Of a stretch of DNA of 64,000 bases, positions 1 through 14,000 are shown in pieces. Every line of letters starts with the position of its first letter. Position 1 is the first letter of the stretch. Under the pieces are notes generated by a model, which saw only the letters and a list, made by a program, of their open reading frames with translations, had not been told where the DNA came from and searched no databases. The DNA is from Burhinus oedicnemus (lineage: Eukaryota > Chordata > Aves > Charadriiformes > Burhinidae), in assembly GCA_008921705.1 (NCBI GenBank), contig VFFE01009182.1, positions 1,756,013 to 1,820,012 of the forward strand. Direction: 5' to 3'. The position numbers and the translations under genes are program-made.

Positions 1-1805
1 CTTTGTGTTTTGCTTATTATTAAATCCGAGTTCCCAAAGTTCTGCAAGGCTGTTAATATGCATTGGATTCTCTGGTGAGATCTATGGATAACTTATATGC
101 ATTCACTGGCTCCGTGTGTGTAAATGTAAACACAGATACAAATAACAGATAGTTCACTACTGTTTGTACTTAGAGAGGTAGGTGAAAGGTGCATAACAGG
201 TAAAGAGTGCACGTACAGGGAGATCACAGTCTAACAAAGTACTTCGGCTCATACTTACATGCTATAGAAAAAAAAATATTCATTAGCCTACTTGCTAGAA
301 AGCTATGGAGTCACCAGGTTAGATTTTATTTCTTCTTTACAAACACAGAAAATTTTGCTCAAAAAGAGAAAGAAACCTATGCTAAGTAAATTCTTATAGA
401 AAGGAACTAGTTCATTACTACCTGTATTACTTCCTTGTAAAATTGTACTACGATACGGTCTCATCAAATGGTGACCAACTCCCTATTTCCTACAGCACCT
501 TTAGTCTTCTAGAATCTGTTGCAAAGCCCCTTTCAAATGAACGAAAGTTTACTGACCTGTCTTCTGGCCCAGACCACTAGTCTGAGAATTTGACAGAGTA
601 AGTCAGAGCTGTGACAGAATTAATAAGTTGTTCGAATTTCACTGTTTCCCTTCAGTCTTTGCTTGATACATTAAATGGCAATAGCATCAAGCCACACTTC
701 TTCCATTCCCTGGACAAGCCAGAAGTCACATGAGAGTCACAGAAGGACAAAGAATACTCCTGTTGGTCTGAAAGACCCAAGCTCTACATTTGCCATGGCC
801 TATTTAGCCAGTACTGCTTAAGTCACAAGCTAGCCCTGTCTTTGTTCCATATCTACAAAGTATTTCTGGTGCTACTTCTTGTACTCAAGATAAGCACTAA
901 AAACTTTAAAGAGGAAAGAAATACCACCCCACTTAGTTTAAGTCTTCAGCAATACACAACAACTGAAGCGTGAGCAAAACATTGAACAATCAAGGTACAA
1001 AAAATAACTAAGGACCATCTGATTTGGGCACTGACTCAGACTGTGGTCCATCAGAAAATGATGTACATGGTCATCTAATTAAACACCACTGTAATAAAGC
1101 AGAATTAATGTTTGACAGGCCACCTTTTATCTACATAAATATATATGTAAATGAGATTTTTATAAAACACACACCTCCCCACAGATATAACTGAATACTT
1201 CACTTTACGTTGTCCAAAACAAGCATGTTACACAGGCAAGTGCACCTCTACCATACCTGAATTAAGAAAAGAACAGATCTACATTGCCAGATAACAAATG
1301 AATTTACCCTGCTTTTGCTTCTGCTAACCTAGGCTATTCAAACAGTAGTTTGCAACCTAAGATTTGACACCCAATCATACTTAAGCAACCCAGCAAACAA
1401 GTCAGGACTTGATATTTCTACAAGCAGCCTAGATCTGGCATGACAGGAGCCATGAGCGCCTCTCAAACATGCATGCCAACCAAAAGTCAGAAACAGCCAG
1501 AAATAGAAAATCAGAAGCACAAGTCACCCTCCTTCCTGCTTCCATGCACTTCTAAGTTTTCTTTAACTGAACCTTCACCCAAAAGTAAATTTGTTAAAGA
1601 TAGTCCAAGATTCCTAGGCTAGTTCATTTCAAAGATGCTATGGAAAGAAATGCCAGTTGTTAGAAAACACACTATTAGTTTTCAAACACACATGCCATAA
1701 GTAGCCGAAAGAACTTCTGGTTTATCTTTACACACCTGCCTCTTACTGAAATGAAGTTTAGGAAAGAGTCTCTAAAAATGTTGAATACCTTAAAATGAAG
1801 CAATA

Positions 1806-1845
1806 GTTCCTAATTTTCCTAATATTTCCTAATATTCCCTAATTA
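1806..1845. repeat. Four-copy imperfect 10-bp tandem repeat (TTCCTAATAT)
   Basis: Four successive 10-base units, GTTCCTAATT, TTCCTAATAT, TTCCTAATAT and TCCCTAATTA, with two exact central copies. Confidence 0.8.
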
Positions 1846-2403
1846 CTTGCTGCTAAATGTTTTTATTATCTTCTACACTAGAACCCTGTTAAAGCTCTAA
1901 AGAAAACAGGAAAATAATTATTTAGAAAGTATAATCAATACTCAGGTATTGTCTGAAAACTGCAATTTCTTCTGGTCAAAAGCATCTCCACAGGGACCCA
2001 TAAGGAAATAGAGTTGTTAAATTTCTTAAAAACTAGTAACTAACTTAGAAAGACAGTCCAGTTCATTCATCAAGCTGCCCATAGTTTATGTTTAGGAGGC
2101 AGGGCTTGATTATCTGTTGCTGATTCCTCTTCAGATTTACTTATATTTAAAAATGCCCACTATTTCTGAGTACACAATTTCCTGTGGCTCCTGGATGGTG
2201 ACCACCACAGAAGCGTCCACATTTGTCTATGTTGCATGTATAGAATGCAAGTAATGCAGGCTTATACCAGCCTGAGGACCAGTAAGGTAGAGAAGAGTTA
2301 GGAAAGGAAATACAGGCCACCCATATTCAACTTTAAATCCATCAGTCATGGTCTGTGACATTATTTCACCAGACCGTTGTGCTGTCAGGATGAGAGATCA
2401 CAA

Positions 2404-2419
2404 ATATATATATATATAT
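2404..2419. repeat. (AT)8 microsatellite
   Basis: Eight uninterrupted AT units, followed by further AT-rich sequence. Confidence 0.9.
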
Positions 2420-4729
2420 TTAATATACTTTAATGCTTGTAATATTAGTAAAACACAGTATACTGAACAAAGCCTTGGTTAGGCTATAATATAAAATTTG
2501 TTCACACTCCTAGCATAAATTTGAGAAGGCTTTGTTTTTGCAGCTCTGAATCTAACAATCTGAGCACCACTGTAATATTTAGGAAGAGATCTTATTTTTC
2601 CTCTCAGTATTTAGGTAGGAAACTACATTAATACACCTAGATATTAGAGCAATAAGCATTATTTACCCCAATAATTGTTAAAGATAGTTCTCTTTTATAA
2701 CAACAGTTTTCATTCTTAGGCCCACACCTAAGGCCACCTAAAAACTCAGTCAAAACAAACTATAAATTTATAAAGAGTTAAACACTATTTCTCAATACAA
2801 AGATAGCATGTTCAATTTTAAGAAAAACAGACAAAACTTATGTACTTAATTTCCTACCTGATTAAATTCCCTTTTTATTTAAAACTACAAGTTTTTATCA
2901 GTTATAACTATATGTTTTAAAAAGCATATTTTTAACTCAAGACCATACAGCTGTAAAAGCAAGAAGTACTTAGTGTACCTAAAACCTCATTAGATTGATC
3001 TGCATTATACTTAACCACTGAAATGGAAAACTAAGAATATTAATATGGCAGCTTTGACATCACAACAATTGATGCAAATTCTAGGGTCTAACTTGATAAT
3101 TCCTGCATGCTTCCCCCAGTGAAAGAGCAGAACTATTGTCATATTATAAGCATATGTGTAGTTTAACCTTACTTCATTTTTGTAACGGGGAATGGTGACA
3201 AAGAACTGGAATTCATTTTCTAAAATAATACATCTTATGTGTCAATAAAAAGAAACAAGAAAAGTCACAAGAATTAATGAGGTTGATTATAAGTCAGAGA
3301 TCTCAAAAGGATATTATCAACTCTAAAGCAAGTCAAATGTCAAACTTGGGTTAAAAGTCATTTCAAGTTCTGCATATATTCTTCCACACTTTGGGTTAAT
3401 CCCCTCTAGATTAATGACTTATAATTTTTCCCCTCTCAATATATTCAAAACACTTATCAAAAGAAAAATCAAGTAGGAGGTTGGAACTAAGGTACCTTCG
3501 CAGACACATAACCAAAATGTGTCACAGATACCTACTGTATTAGCATTATTTTCGCATTTCACATCAGCAATATACTTAGCTTCACAAACTCTTTTGAGAT
3601 AAAGAAGTATTGGCTAACAATTTGTAAAATAGGGGCAGTAACACTTAGAATTCTGTAGTAGAAGAAAGAACTGAAACCATAACACTTTATCATCCATTCT
3701 AACCAAAACCTGGAAAGAATATTAGCTAAAAGGAGGAAATAAAAATCTATGCTAGCAAATACTTTACACAATGGACATTACAAACTGAATAAAAAGAAGA
3801 AATTTTGTTTCTGCGGTCTGTTTCTACAAAGCTTTAACTTAGCTTTATTTTCATAGTGACGGCATTTGAACGCATAAAAGAACTTAAGAGCTTGAACGAG
3901 ATCCATTCATTGGTTAACTGATACAAACAATGACTGTAAGGTTTGGGTCTAACTTTTATTTTAGTACTAGTAATAAAACTGTAGTTTAATCCTCTGGAAA
4001 AAAAGAAAAAATAAAAATCAATCATTTTACCTCCTTTCAAAGCATCTTTCCCCTTTAGCTGCACATGACATTAAAGGTTTCAAATGTCATACTTGTAAAC
4101 TATTTGGAATTAAAAGATGTCTCTATGGAACTGCTATATTAAATGGATCCTAAAGTTGTTAGTGATTTAAAAGAAGGATAGGAATTAGGTACTTGAAAGA
4201 CCTAAAAAAGTGGAAAGGAAAAGAACTAAGCTTTTAAGCCACACAGAAATAAAACCCACTAGATTAAGAACTGTAAGAATTAAGGGTTGTGACTCCTTTA
4301 ACCTTAAACATGACTGTTAGCCCACTACAGAAGTAAAACAAACAATTACGCTTCTATAAAGACATTTGTTAACAGCTGGTATAATGCCAACACAGAAGCT
4401 TTATTACACTTTCAATGATGACAGTAACACTTCTCTAAAAACTCCCTCTCATCACCTATTACGAAGTCCAGTAAATTATAGATTAAAAGTCATATTTGCT
4501 CAAAGCCACATACAATGAAACCCCATTCTGGCTGTGTTGTCTGGACCACTTTACAAGACGAAGAATAATGGCAATAAATATATTTGGAATTTCTTCACTA
4601 ATGTTAGATTTCACTTCACTACTACGTACATCATTACACTCAATTGTTGAGGTCAACATCCCAAAAGAGTATTAGGTAATTTTGCTTCACAAGTCACTCA
4701 CAACATAGGAAACACAGGAGTGCCATTAA

Positions 4730-4783
4730 AAAACAAACAAACAACACACAAAAAAAACCCAAAAACAAAAACCCAGAGGCATG
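4730..4783. repeat. A-rich low-complexity tract with CAAA/CAAAA units
   Basis: Runs of A separated by single or triple C (AAACAAACAAACAACACAC, then AAAAAAACCCAAAAAC). Simple-sequence; no retro-insert is visible at its side. Confidence 0.8.
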
Positions 4784-7700
4784 TTTGATACTTGTTCTTT
4801 GGGCTTTTTTCTTGCCCTGTTAATTTTCATAATTTTCCTGAATATACAGCCTTTTGGAACTGACATTTGTTTGACTTGTTTCTGAAGCAATCATGTCTGT
4901 TATTCCCTTTATGCTTCTTCTATAGTACATGATGTATATTTGATATTTGGGCTAAGAAGCTGGTGCTATTTATTTATAAATGTTTTTATTTCCTTTAGTA
5001 AAGTTCTTACCAAAATTAGATTGAAGTCACTTGCACATTTTCACCTGCTTTAAATCAAGCATCTCCTGGAAGGACTGGGCTTTTTTATGTCCTTTCTGAC
5101 ACCAAGGTTAGTCTTTGTAGGTACACACAACTTTGTGAAAACAAAGACCTTAGGACAGGAGCACCAACAACTCATCAATCTATAAATAAGCTGACTTAAG
5201 GGGCGATATAAACTTTTCAGCTCTTATAATGACATTTCTTTGCAAGTCACCTATGGCATGTTGAACATTCCATTTTCAAGTATTTACCCAAAGAAAATGC
5301 TTTATTTGAGATGGCAACAGTAGGATAGCACACTTACATTACACCCCTTTGTGCAGCTGTTAAATATCTACTGTGCCACTGGGTTCCACTTCAGCAGCAG
5401 TAACTTGAGCCAAAGTTGATGTCCAGCTCTACTACAGAAGATCACTGCACATGACAACACATTCTGAAAAACTATACCTCTTATCCTTGCATTATCAAGA
5501 CTATGAAATATGCCTTAAGGAAGAGATAACTATTCAAACCCTATAAAGTGACATTTAAGTATCGCTTAATGTTCAAGTTGTATACATTATCAGGGAAAGC
5601 TAGTAAACTCAAAGTTACAGGATAGCAGCATCCTTAAATTAAGGTAAATAAAAGCAACTACATTGCAAATGTCTCTCCAGTGAACTATGATACATAACGA
5701 ACAAGAAGAATATAGCAGATGTTCTATAACTTCTGTCTTTCAATATAGCTCCATACATTAAGTTATTTCAATAACAGGAGAGAGTATCTCTCTTATCCAG
5801 GGCCTCTAATCTTGTTTTATATTTTGAGTGTTTACTGAAAATATGGATATGCCATCAGGAGGAAATAACTTTAGTTGTTTTTCTCTCTGAAATGATAAAA
5901 AAAAAAAATCATAAGATGTTCCAAAAAAAGAAAAATCTTACCATAGGGCCTTAACTGCTAAAGAACAAAAAGTATTTTTCTTAACAAATCTTTGCCCTTT
6001 CTTTTTCATTCCAGTCATTTACCATTCTTTCTCTCCTTATCTGCCTCCTCTCTTTTTACTTGTACACAACAGGTAGGACACCTAGTAGAAAAATCAACTC
6101 CCTTTGTGAAGTGCGTAACTCAAATGAGAGACACAAGAATTATTCAGTAAAATCACAGGCTGAAGTGCAGGAGTTTGTTTGACTAGCCATTCCCACATTG
6201 TAGCAGAATTTTTCTGTGAAAGGAAAGAATTAACTGATAAAAGAACTGTTGGCTATCTGGTTATTGAATACATACACAATTCAAACTAGCTTTATGTTTA
6301 ACACCCTATGCCCCACACTTGAAAAGGATTTGTAGAAATATAGTGGGAATATGCTATGGGGATAGATAATGCTACAAGGAAGCGTGGAGAAGTAAGTACA
6401 AAAAATAGCAATTTGTATTCTGAAGGTCAGAATACAGAAGGCGTGAGTGCTCCCTGAATGTCTTTGAAGTCAGAGATATTTGAGGGATCTTCTGCTCTGT
6501 GAGCAAATAGACAAACAAGCAGAGCAATAGTCCCACAAGAGGAAGAGTGGAAATCTCTTTAGTTTAATATGATATAAATAAAAAATTACAAGAACAACAA
6601 CAGAAATCACTGAGGAGATGGATCTCAAATATTAGAGGACTTTTTAGAGGAATAACTTCCCCACCATGACAACCACTGTTACTTTGCTAACCTTGACAAT
6701 GCTCAGGTGTCTAAAATGGTCCTTCCGAGTCATTCACTAGATGTCTCGGGCATCCTTCTGTTTTGTCACAGATTTCAATATAAGAGGTCTCTGATTTTTA
6801 TAACCTCAAAGTACAGTAGTGCTCCATCTCCAACTGGGCTTGCTCACAGTAATTTCAGGATTGGACTCTAGAAAAAACACCTAATCTTAGATAGGCTGTC
6901 AGTCAGTAATAATAAGATTTACTGTGTAACAGGACTGAAATTAAGAGGTCTGCCTTATAAGTGTCCAGTTACTCTAAAGCCAAAGCTCCCCCAGTTCTGA
7001 AAAGCACTTTTATTTCTTGAAACACTCCAGGAAAAGACAAATATTGGTGAATTACAGCTTTGCAAGTTACTAAGCTTGCTACTGACCTTAGCACACTCTT
7101 TAGTAGTTGGTACTAATGAGTGTTTTGATCACCAAAAAAGATGATGCCCTAATTTCTGTGACATCTGTCCTATCAATCCTGAATACAATATTTCCAATAC
7201 CTAGATCCATGATCACACAGGTAGCTGAGCATGTTATTGCTCAGGCAAATGTGTTATGAATTCTCAGATGATGAACCATGCTAAGGCTGGATGTCAGAGG
7301 TGATGAAACTGATAATCCATCAGTAATTTTCTACCCACCACAACAGCTCTGACCCATTGAACTAAATGAATGTATTTAATCACCAGCTAGTCAACTGATC
7401 AGAAAGCACCACAGGGTGAAGACAGTGTCTTGACAAAGAGAAGACAGACACTACCTAAACCACTGTCACAAACAGAGAAGTGTATCTTATCTCAGCATCT
7501 TACCCATACAGACAGATTCAACCTGAAATCATATTATAGCAAAAAAGTTCTGTTTATGACAAAGTACAAAACTCCTCTTGTAAGATTTTCCTTAAGAGAA
7601 TAATCTTGGTAATACATCTCAGACTGTTTTTTCTTGTAAACAGATTAGGTTAAAACCACAGCAAAAAAATCCTCCAATCACTTCTGATGAATCATAGCCC

Positions 7701-9532
7701 AAATAACACAAGATACAAGCAAAAGGTGCTGTTTTCATACCGGGTTTTTCAGCACCATTCTGGAGGATGTATTCTACCTCTGGTCTGACGGCTGCCAGCT
7801 TCATGACTAAGAAGAATGGCAGGCCAAATCTTGCACTCTTCACAGAAGTCTTAAGCAAACTTTTCCTGACATGTAAAAAACCTGATCACATAGAAAGTGG
7901 TACTTTGCCCAGGTGTTCCTATGGCAAAACAACATGCCTCCCCAGCATTGGGTTATTAACGTGTTTCATTTTCCTGATGTTCTATGTTGGCAGCCATGAC
8001 AGAAAGCTTTGAACTTGTTTATTCACACTTGTTTAATCCTGTCTCCACACAGCACATCACAGCCTGTGGGGCTAGGAAGATGGATGAGTGAAACCAAGGC
8101 CACGATGGGGTCAGGGTCATGGTGTCGCTGGATCTCATTAACTCCATCACTCACCGTAGCAGGCACTTCAGAGGTCACCTCAACTGGGGAGTTTGGGATA
8201 GGTGAAAAACAGCTGGCACAAGTGCACACATATTCCCTGCAATTGCTGCTACGTATGGAAATAAGTACCAATCCTTAATGACACTGCCCCTTGAGTTCCT
8301 AGGGTTGTTTTTAGTCTACTTGGTTAGAAAGAGAAGAAAAAAAAAAGTAGTTTTTTTACAAATATCTGATAGGTATCACAGCAGAAGCATGAAGGCTGAA
8401 GAAAGGACCACTAAAAATCAGAAAAAAATTATCAATTTAGTATTTCTTCTGTAACTATTTGCATATGTATTGGACTAATGGAAAGGGAGCAAGAGTACAT
8501 GACATCATAGACTGGCTCAGTATACAGTGAGAGTGGATGGAAATACATACATTTCATACTGCAGTTATATTGCACACACTGTGTGTCTGACAAAGAAGCT
8601 TCTTTGAAGCACAGACAGTGACAGATGACACTAAAACCCCTAACCTGTCCATTACTTAGGAATTTTAACGTGCATCAATGATAGAGCCTACTTTTAAAAT
8701 ATATATGGTTATAGCGTACCAGTATTTCACACATATATACACATATATTTTTAGATATATAAAAAATATGATAGTTAAATAGCTGTATACTGTACAGGTC
8801 CTAAACAATATTGTCAATACTTCATTATAATTTGAGAGTTCACAGTCCCATAACTTTAGCAAATAAATATTTTATTAATAGATATATTGCACATTGTATC
8901 CTGTTTGTTCACCAGTTCTGTATGTCACTGATAGGAACTTGATGACATGCTGATATAAAACTGTTCCTTTCTTTCCTTTCTCATATCTTTCAACTTCTAC
9001 TTTTTATATCCATTCCTTGTAATGAACCATTCTGCAAAAGTGAAGTTATTTCCAAGAAAGATGAAAATTAGTATTATTAAACTATCTTTAAGCACATCTG
9101 CAGCACTGGCATAAAATTGTGAAAGGGGTTTGATACGACAGAAACCAAGTTCTCATTTGTTCAGTATGCAGGTGTATAATGAGAAAAGTGACATTTAAAC
9201 CTAGATCTGCGCATATGCACAGTGTATTTATGATAAACAGTCAAAATATTTTGATGAATGGCAAAATTAGCAAGTGAATTACACAAAGAATAGTCAAAGA
9301 CAAGCTTTTATTCTAGCAAGTGAAAACAAGTCCTTACAATCTGACCAAGTTCCTTGATAAGACATTCCAGATAAAAAAAAATCCAGGGCTCTGTCCCAAA
9401 CTCCCCATTTCCAATTTCACAACGAATGTAAAAGCATAGGCTTCAGTGGAGATAACATTCAGACTAATGACACTGGTAGGGAAAGAAGTAATTCTACAGA
9501 AATCTGCAGATCAAACTGTACCACTGCCACCC

Positions 9533-9653
9533 ATTTTTTTGTTGGGTTTTTTTGTTTGCCTTTCGGGTTTTTTTGGTTTTGGGGTTTTTTTTGGGCAGGG
9601 GGGTAGGCGGTTCGTGTTTGGGGTTTTTTTGGGTTGGTTCGTTTGCTTTTTGT
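9533..9653 (+). repeat. T/G low-complexity block with many G-tracts
   Basis: Runs of T alternate with G-tracts of 3-6 at 9544, 9565, 9581, 9593, 9598, 9620 and 9631. The plus strand could fold as a G-quadruplex; ROBO2 pre-mRNA carries the C-rich complement. Confidence 0.8.
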
Positions 9654-10959
9654 AAGATGTTAATTTCTTACTGACAAAGGAAACCTTTTTGTTTGAATGT
9701 CTGCAATTTCTTTCCCTATGGCCCACTTTCTGAAAAGTTTATATATATTAAGTGCTCCCGGGGGTGGGGGGTGTTTCCACATCTTTCAATAAGATTAATA
9801 GAATCAAAGTTTACATAATACATATAAGATCTATTAAAAAGTCCAAAATTTACAGGAACTAATACATTCACAATCAGATCTTGCTCAAGTGGGAACACAA
9901 TCTGAACAAAAGCATGAAGAAAGTCACTTGTTTTTTATAGTAGGCAGAGGGAGGCAAATAAAATGAAGAATATTCCTCATATTCCTAAGATGTCATACTA
10001 CCAATCAAAATATTTAGCTTCTGCTTGTGGTTCTGCAATCAACATGATACATGACTTTGAACAGATGGCTCTGAATCTCAAAGAAAACATGACTGATGTT
10101 CAGTATTGCTACCACTGACTTTTAGGCGTGCATCTCTAGGAGTGGAATTTACAGGTTTGAATCAGGTAATTAAGTTGTTTGTACAGTAGATAAGAATTGT
10201 ATATATGTTAATTGAATGAATAGGGGCTCTAAAATATGTATCTTTAGCATCTAGAGTGGCTTAAATCATGTATCCCAGATGAGTGTTCAAACTGCAGGCT
10301 ACTTATCTCCCCCTCCAACAATCCAAAGAGTGAACATAATTTAATCAACCCAAGAATTAGACTACTTGAGGAAGACATGATTTCAGGTTGCTGATTCTAA
10401 ATTTGAAATATAAAAGAAATACATAAAAATGAGAAGAGAGAGTTAGAAACAACATAGATAGAATACAAAAGCAAATACTTCCCCAAAATAATTTCAAGTT
10501 CATTTTTTTTGCCATTTATTTTTTAGTAACCAAGCTGCTTTGCTAGAAGAAACAGCCATCCTGACATACTTTCAAAAGGTTCATTTAACTTTCCAGTTTG
10601 CTTCAGTAACTTATACCCAAGTTGTGCTCTCATATTGCTTTTGTTATCAACTTAATTTAAAAACATTCTAAATATTATATATTCAAGAGAAAAGCGAGGT
10701 GCAGAAAAAGAAAGGAAACCGTTAACTCTATGTACACATCTCTTTCATAAAGACAATCTTGCAGTAAAGATAACAAATATCTCAATGACTAAAGTGACTG
10801 TGTTACACCCATACCAGATGCTTTCAACTACTACAGGTTTTCCACTAGCTGTGCCTTTTTTGGATTCTAACCAAGAAAAACAATTGTACTTCCCAAAATC
10901 CATGAGGCGGATGAGCCACTTAAAGTGTTTAAACTCATGTATTCTCCTAAACGGTGTCT

Positions 10960-11035
10960 GTCTTTGCCACTATCCAAGATAGACCATTGGGCTAGATGGA
11001 CCAACTGGTGTGACCCAGTAGGGCATTAGGCCACT
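10960..11035 (+). mobile_element. Ancient CR1-type or SINE tail remnant
   Basis: The plus strand reads GACCATTGGGCTAGATGGAC and then CAACTGGTGTGACCCAGTAG. This wording (GGGCTAGATGGACC, TTGGTCTGACCCAGTA) is the known 3' tail of an old sauropsid CR1 family also carried by tRNA-derived SINEs in turtles. No SINE head is visible upstream, so a LINE tail is as likely. Confidence 0.6.
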
Positions 11036-14000
11036 GCCTACGATGTAAAAGAGGAAAGGTCTCCTGAAAACTGAGATCACAGTCTCAGCTTTCAAAACTA
11101 AGAAACAATAAAAATTTATCATTCTCAAAACCACTGTGTGACCATATTGCAACCAAAATGGCTCTTCATACTAACAGTTGATAATCTGCATATTCCAAAG
11201 GCTACATGTGCATATAAAACCTGTGAAGAGTTTGAATCTATCATGGAAATAAATTGAAAGCTGTCCTGAGGACACTAATTCTGTTCTTCCATATAAAATA
11301 AAAACTGGGTAGTTTTATATAACCACCTCAACAATGCTCTTCTGGACAAAACACAGGAATTCTTACATTCTAACCACACCTAAAGTTCCATTTAATACCT
11401 GTCTCTGCTAAAATACAAAGTGATCATCCTATTATCTGTCAGCTTTAGGCGTTTATAATACTGTCAGTCACCAAGTGCACTACGTATAGCACTGAATAAT
11501 TCCAAAAGTTGAAGTCAGAGGGTTGCAATGAATTCTTTTGTTCTTTTTCCACGCCTACATTCTTCTAAATTATACTTGTGTGTCTGCACATATACAGCAG
11601 ATGGGGAACTTTTTGTATACATTATGATCTAAAAAAATAATTCTAAAGATGAACCAATGTAAATTCTTTTGGAAGATTGCTACTCACCTTATCCGCTTAA
11701 GATGGGGATATTTTTTCTCAGATTCTCATGTACAGATTGATGTTTTGAGATTGTAACAGAAGCAGAATGAGAGTCAGTGAAATAATTTCCTTCCCACACG
11801 CAATATTCACACAGCTCAGCCTTGGTGGGTCGGTATTCTGTTTATTGGCTGACAGAAACTCGTTTCTTTCCCATTTATTTCATCACATGATTTTGCATAA
11901 AGGGTGGGCAAGAGGCAGGTTCAAGTCCAATTAGAAGAACCAAAGTCCTCCAGGAAGATGCAGGTGGATTAAGAAATTGCCAATTTTGAACATCAAGGCT
12001 ACCTTCTACTTTGGCATACAAGATTAGGCAAGAAGTGCAGCAGGACCCAACAGCAAGAGGAGTGGAACAAAAACACCACTTTATTTACCACAAATTCTAA
12101 ATTTTAGAAACTTATTCAAAGTATAACATCTGTGGGAGCACTTGAAGTGGAAGTATCACCAAAGCCATGATTAAATTTTAGTCCTCTAAGAACAAGAACA
12201 GGGGGAAGAACATATCTGAACAAAGACAGAAAAAAAAAAAAATAAGGAAGAAGGATAAGGTTCTGGTGTCCTCAGATATAATGACTATCAGAATAAAAAA
12301 ACCCTACCTACATACATATAAATATGTATATTTAACATCCACCAATCTCACTCTAATAATTGCTGTTAATTACCATAATAATGAACTTTGTTAGACTTGA
12401 GATCATGCAACATTTGCAAAGGAATGGTCTGAAGTACTGCTTCAAATGAGTACTTTTTTTTAAGCCTGATATCACAATTTAACACATCTGAAGCATATGC
12501 TAGCAATAGCTAGTATTTCAATTAACATTCAAATAGTGCTATAGGCTCTTGAGCAAAGAAAACACAGTTGTAAAAATGCAATGTTATCTTGTTCGCCTTC
12601 ATTTCCCAGATGAACTAAAAATCAGAGAAATGTCAACCGGAAAAAATAAAAAAATCAGTATATGATGATGCACACACAAACAGATCAGCCAACAGCTGAT
12701 CTCTTTCAAGGTTTCTCTAAAGTCATCAGTAGTTCCTTAGTTGTCACATTTTATCAGGCAGAGCATTCAAAGGTATATAAACAGCAGGATTTGATTTAAA
12801 AAAATAAAATAAAATCAAAGGCAAAAGGAAGAAGGTAGCAGATAAAAATCAAATGAGGAAATGTGCAAGAAATTATTAGAAGCTGAATAAGATCGAGTGC
12901 ACTGCAAATAGCTTCTAAAAATGTAACACAAAGTTCTCTTTTAGGCAGGAAAAAGTGGTAGATCCTGGGCAGAAGAATTCAAAGAATAAGTTAAAGATCC
13001 TACAGAAAACTTCTCTAACCATTTCTGGATGCGAGAAACTATTTCTACTACAGAAACGCTGGGGATGATACTAGACTGTATGACTACACAGTGCAAGAGA
13101 GCACATTGCAAAGACATACTAACCTGTTCTGAAGGAATTAATTCACATAGTGGAACCAGCTTCCAGCTGTTAAAGAAACTTTTCACTGGGCTGGTGTACC
13201 CTTCTCAGCACACATAACCAGCTGACCTTAAGGGCTCACAACACACACTCTTCTGGTACCCAAGCCTGCTTGTTTTGTGTGAACGTGTGTATCTCTCTTT
13301 AGAGCTCATCGTGTTGTGAACACCTACTAAAAAAAATCTATTGTAAGATGACCACAGTATGAAAAGAGCAAGAAAAAGAAAATGGAGAACAAGAACAAGG
13401 TCTGGAGAAACCTACAGACACTGTACAGATTGATATTATGACTGAAATAGTGTTAAATATCTTTGGATCTACCATCAGTGTGATAGCTCTTAAATGTGAA
13501 GAGTCATTATCATTTTTAGCCTTGAACTAAACATTCAAACCTGCATGTCCTGGTGGAGCTCAAAGGACAAGAAATAGATGTAACGATGCAGTCACCTGTC
13601 TAAATCCTAGTGGATGATGATGGGAAGCAGTGGTTTTGTCCATGTTGAAGGCATCAATGCTGAAGCACAGTCTTAAACAGTTTGTGAGAAATGTGTTAAC
13701 AACAAGAAATACAGTTTAGTTTATCCTGGTGACAAGAACCTCTATCATAAAAATTCTATTTCACTCTGGCTACCAGTACAACAATCACATCCCCTTAAAC
13801 ATCTAGGTTTCTTATCCCAGGTGAAGTCAGAAGCAGTAGAAACATACTCAGCTAAAAGCTAAACTAACAAAGTAAATAATCAGAACTACTTTTTTGGCTC
13901 AAAAGGAAACTTTGCAACATCAGTCAGGTCTTGATTTATCTGATAACGGCTTCACTCATTGGTATTTATTAACCTCTTTAATTTCTAGTAGTGACTGTGA

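Noticed and set aside
12682..12702. 8-bp hairpin AGATCAGC-CAACA-GCTGATCT
   Set aside because: Short enough to be expected by chance in 64 kb.
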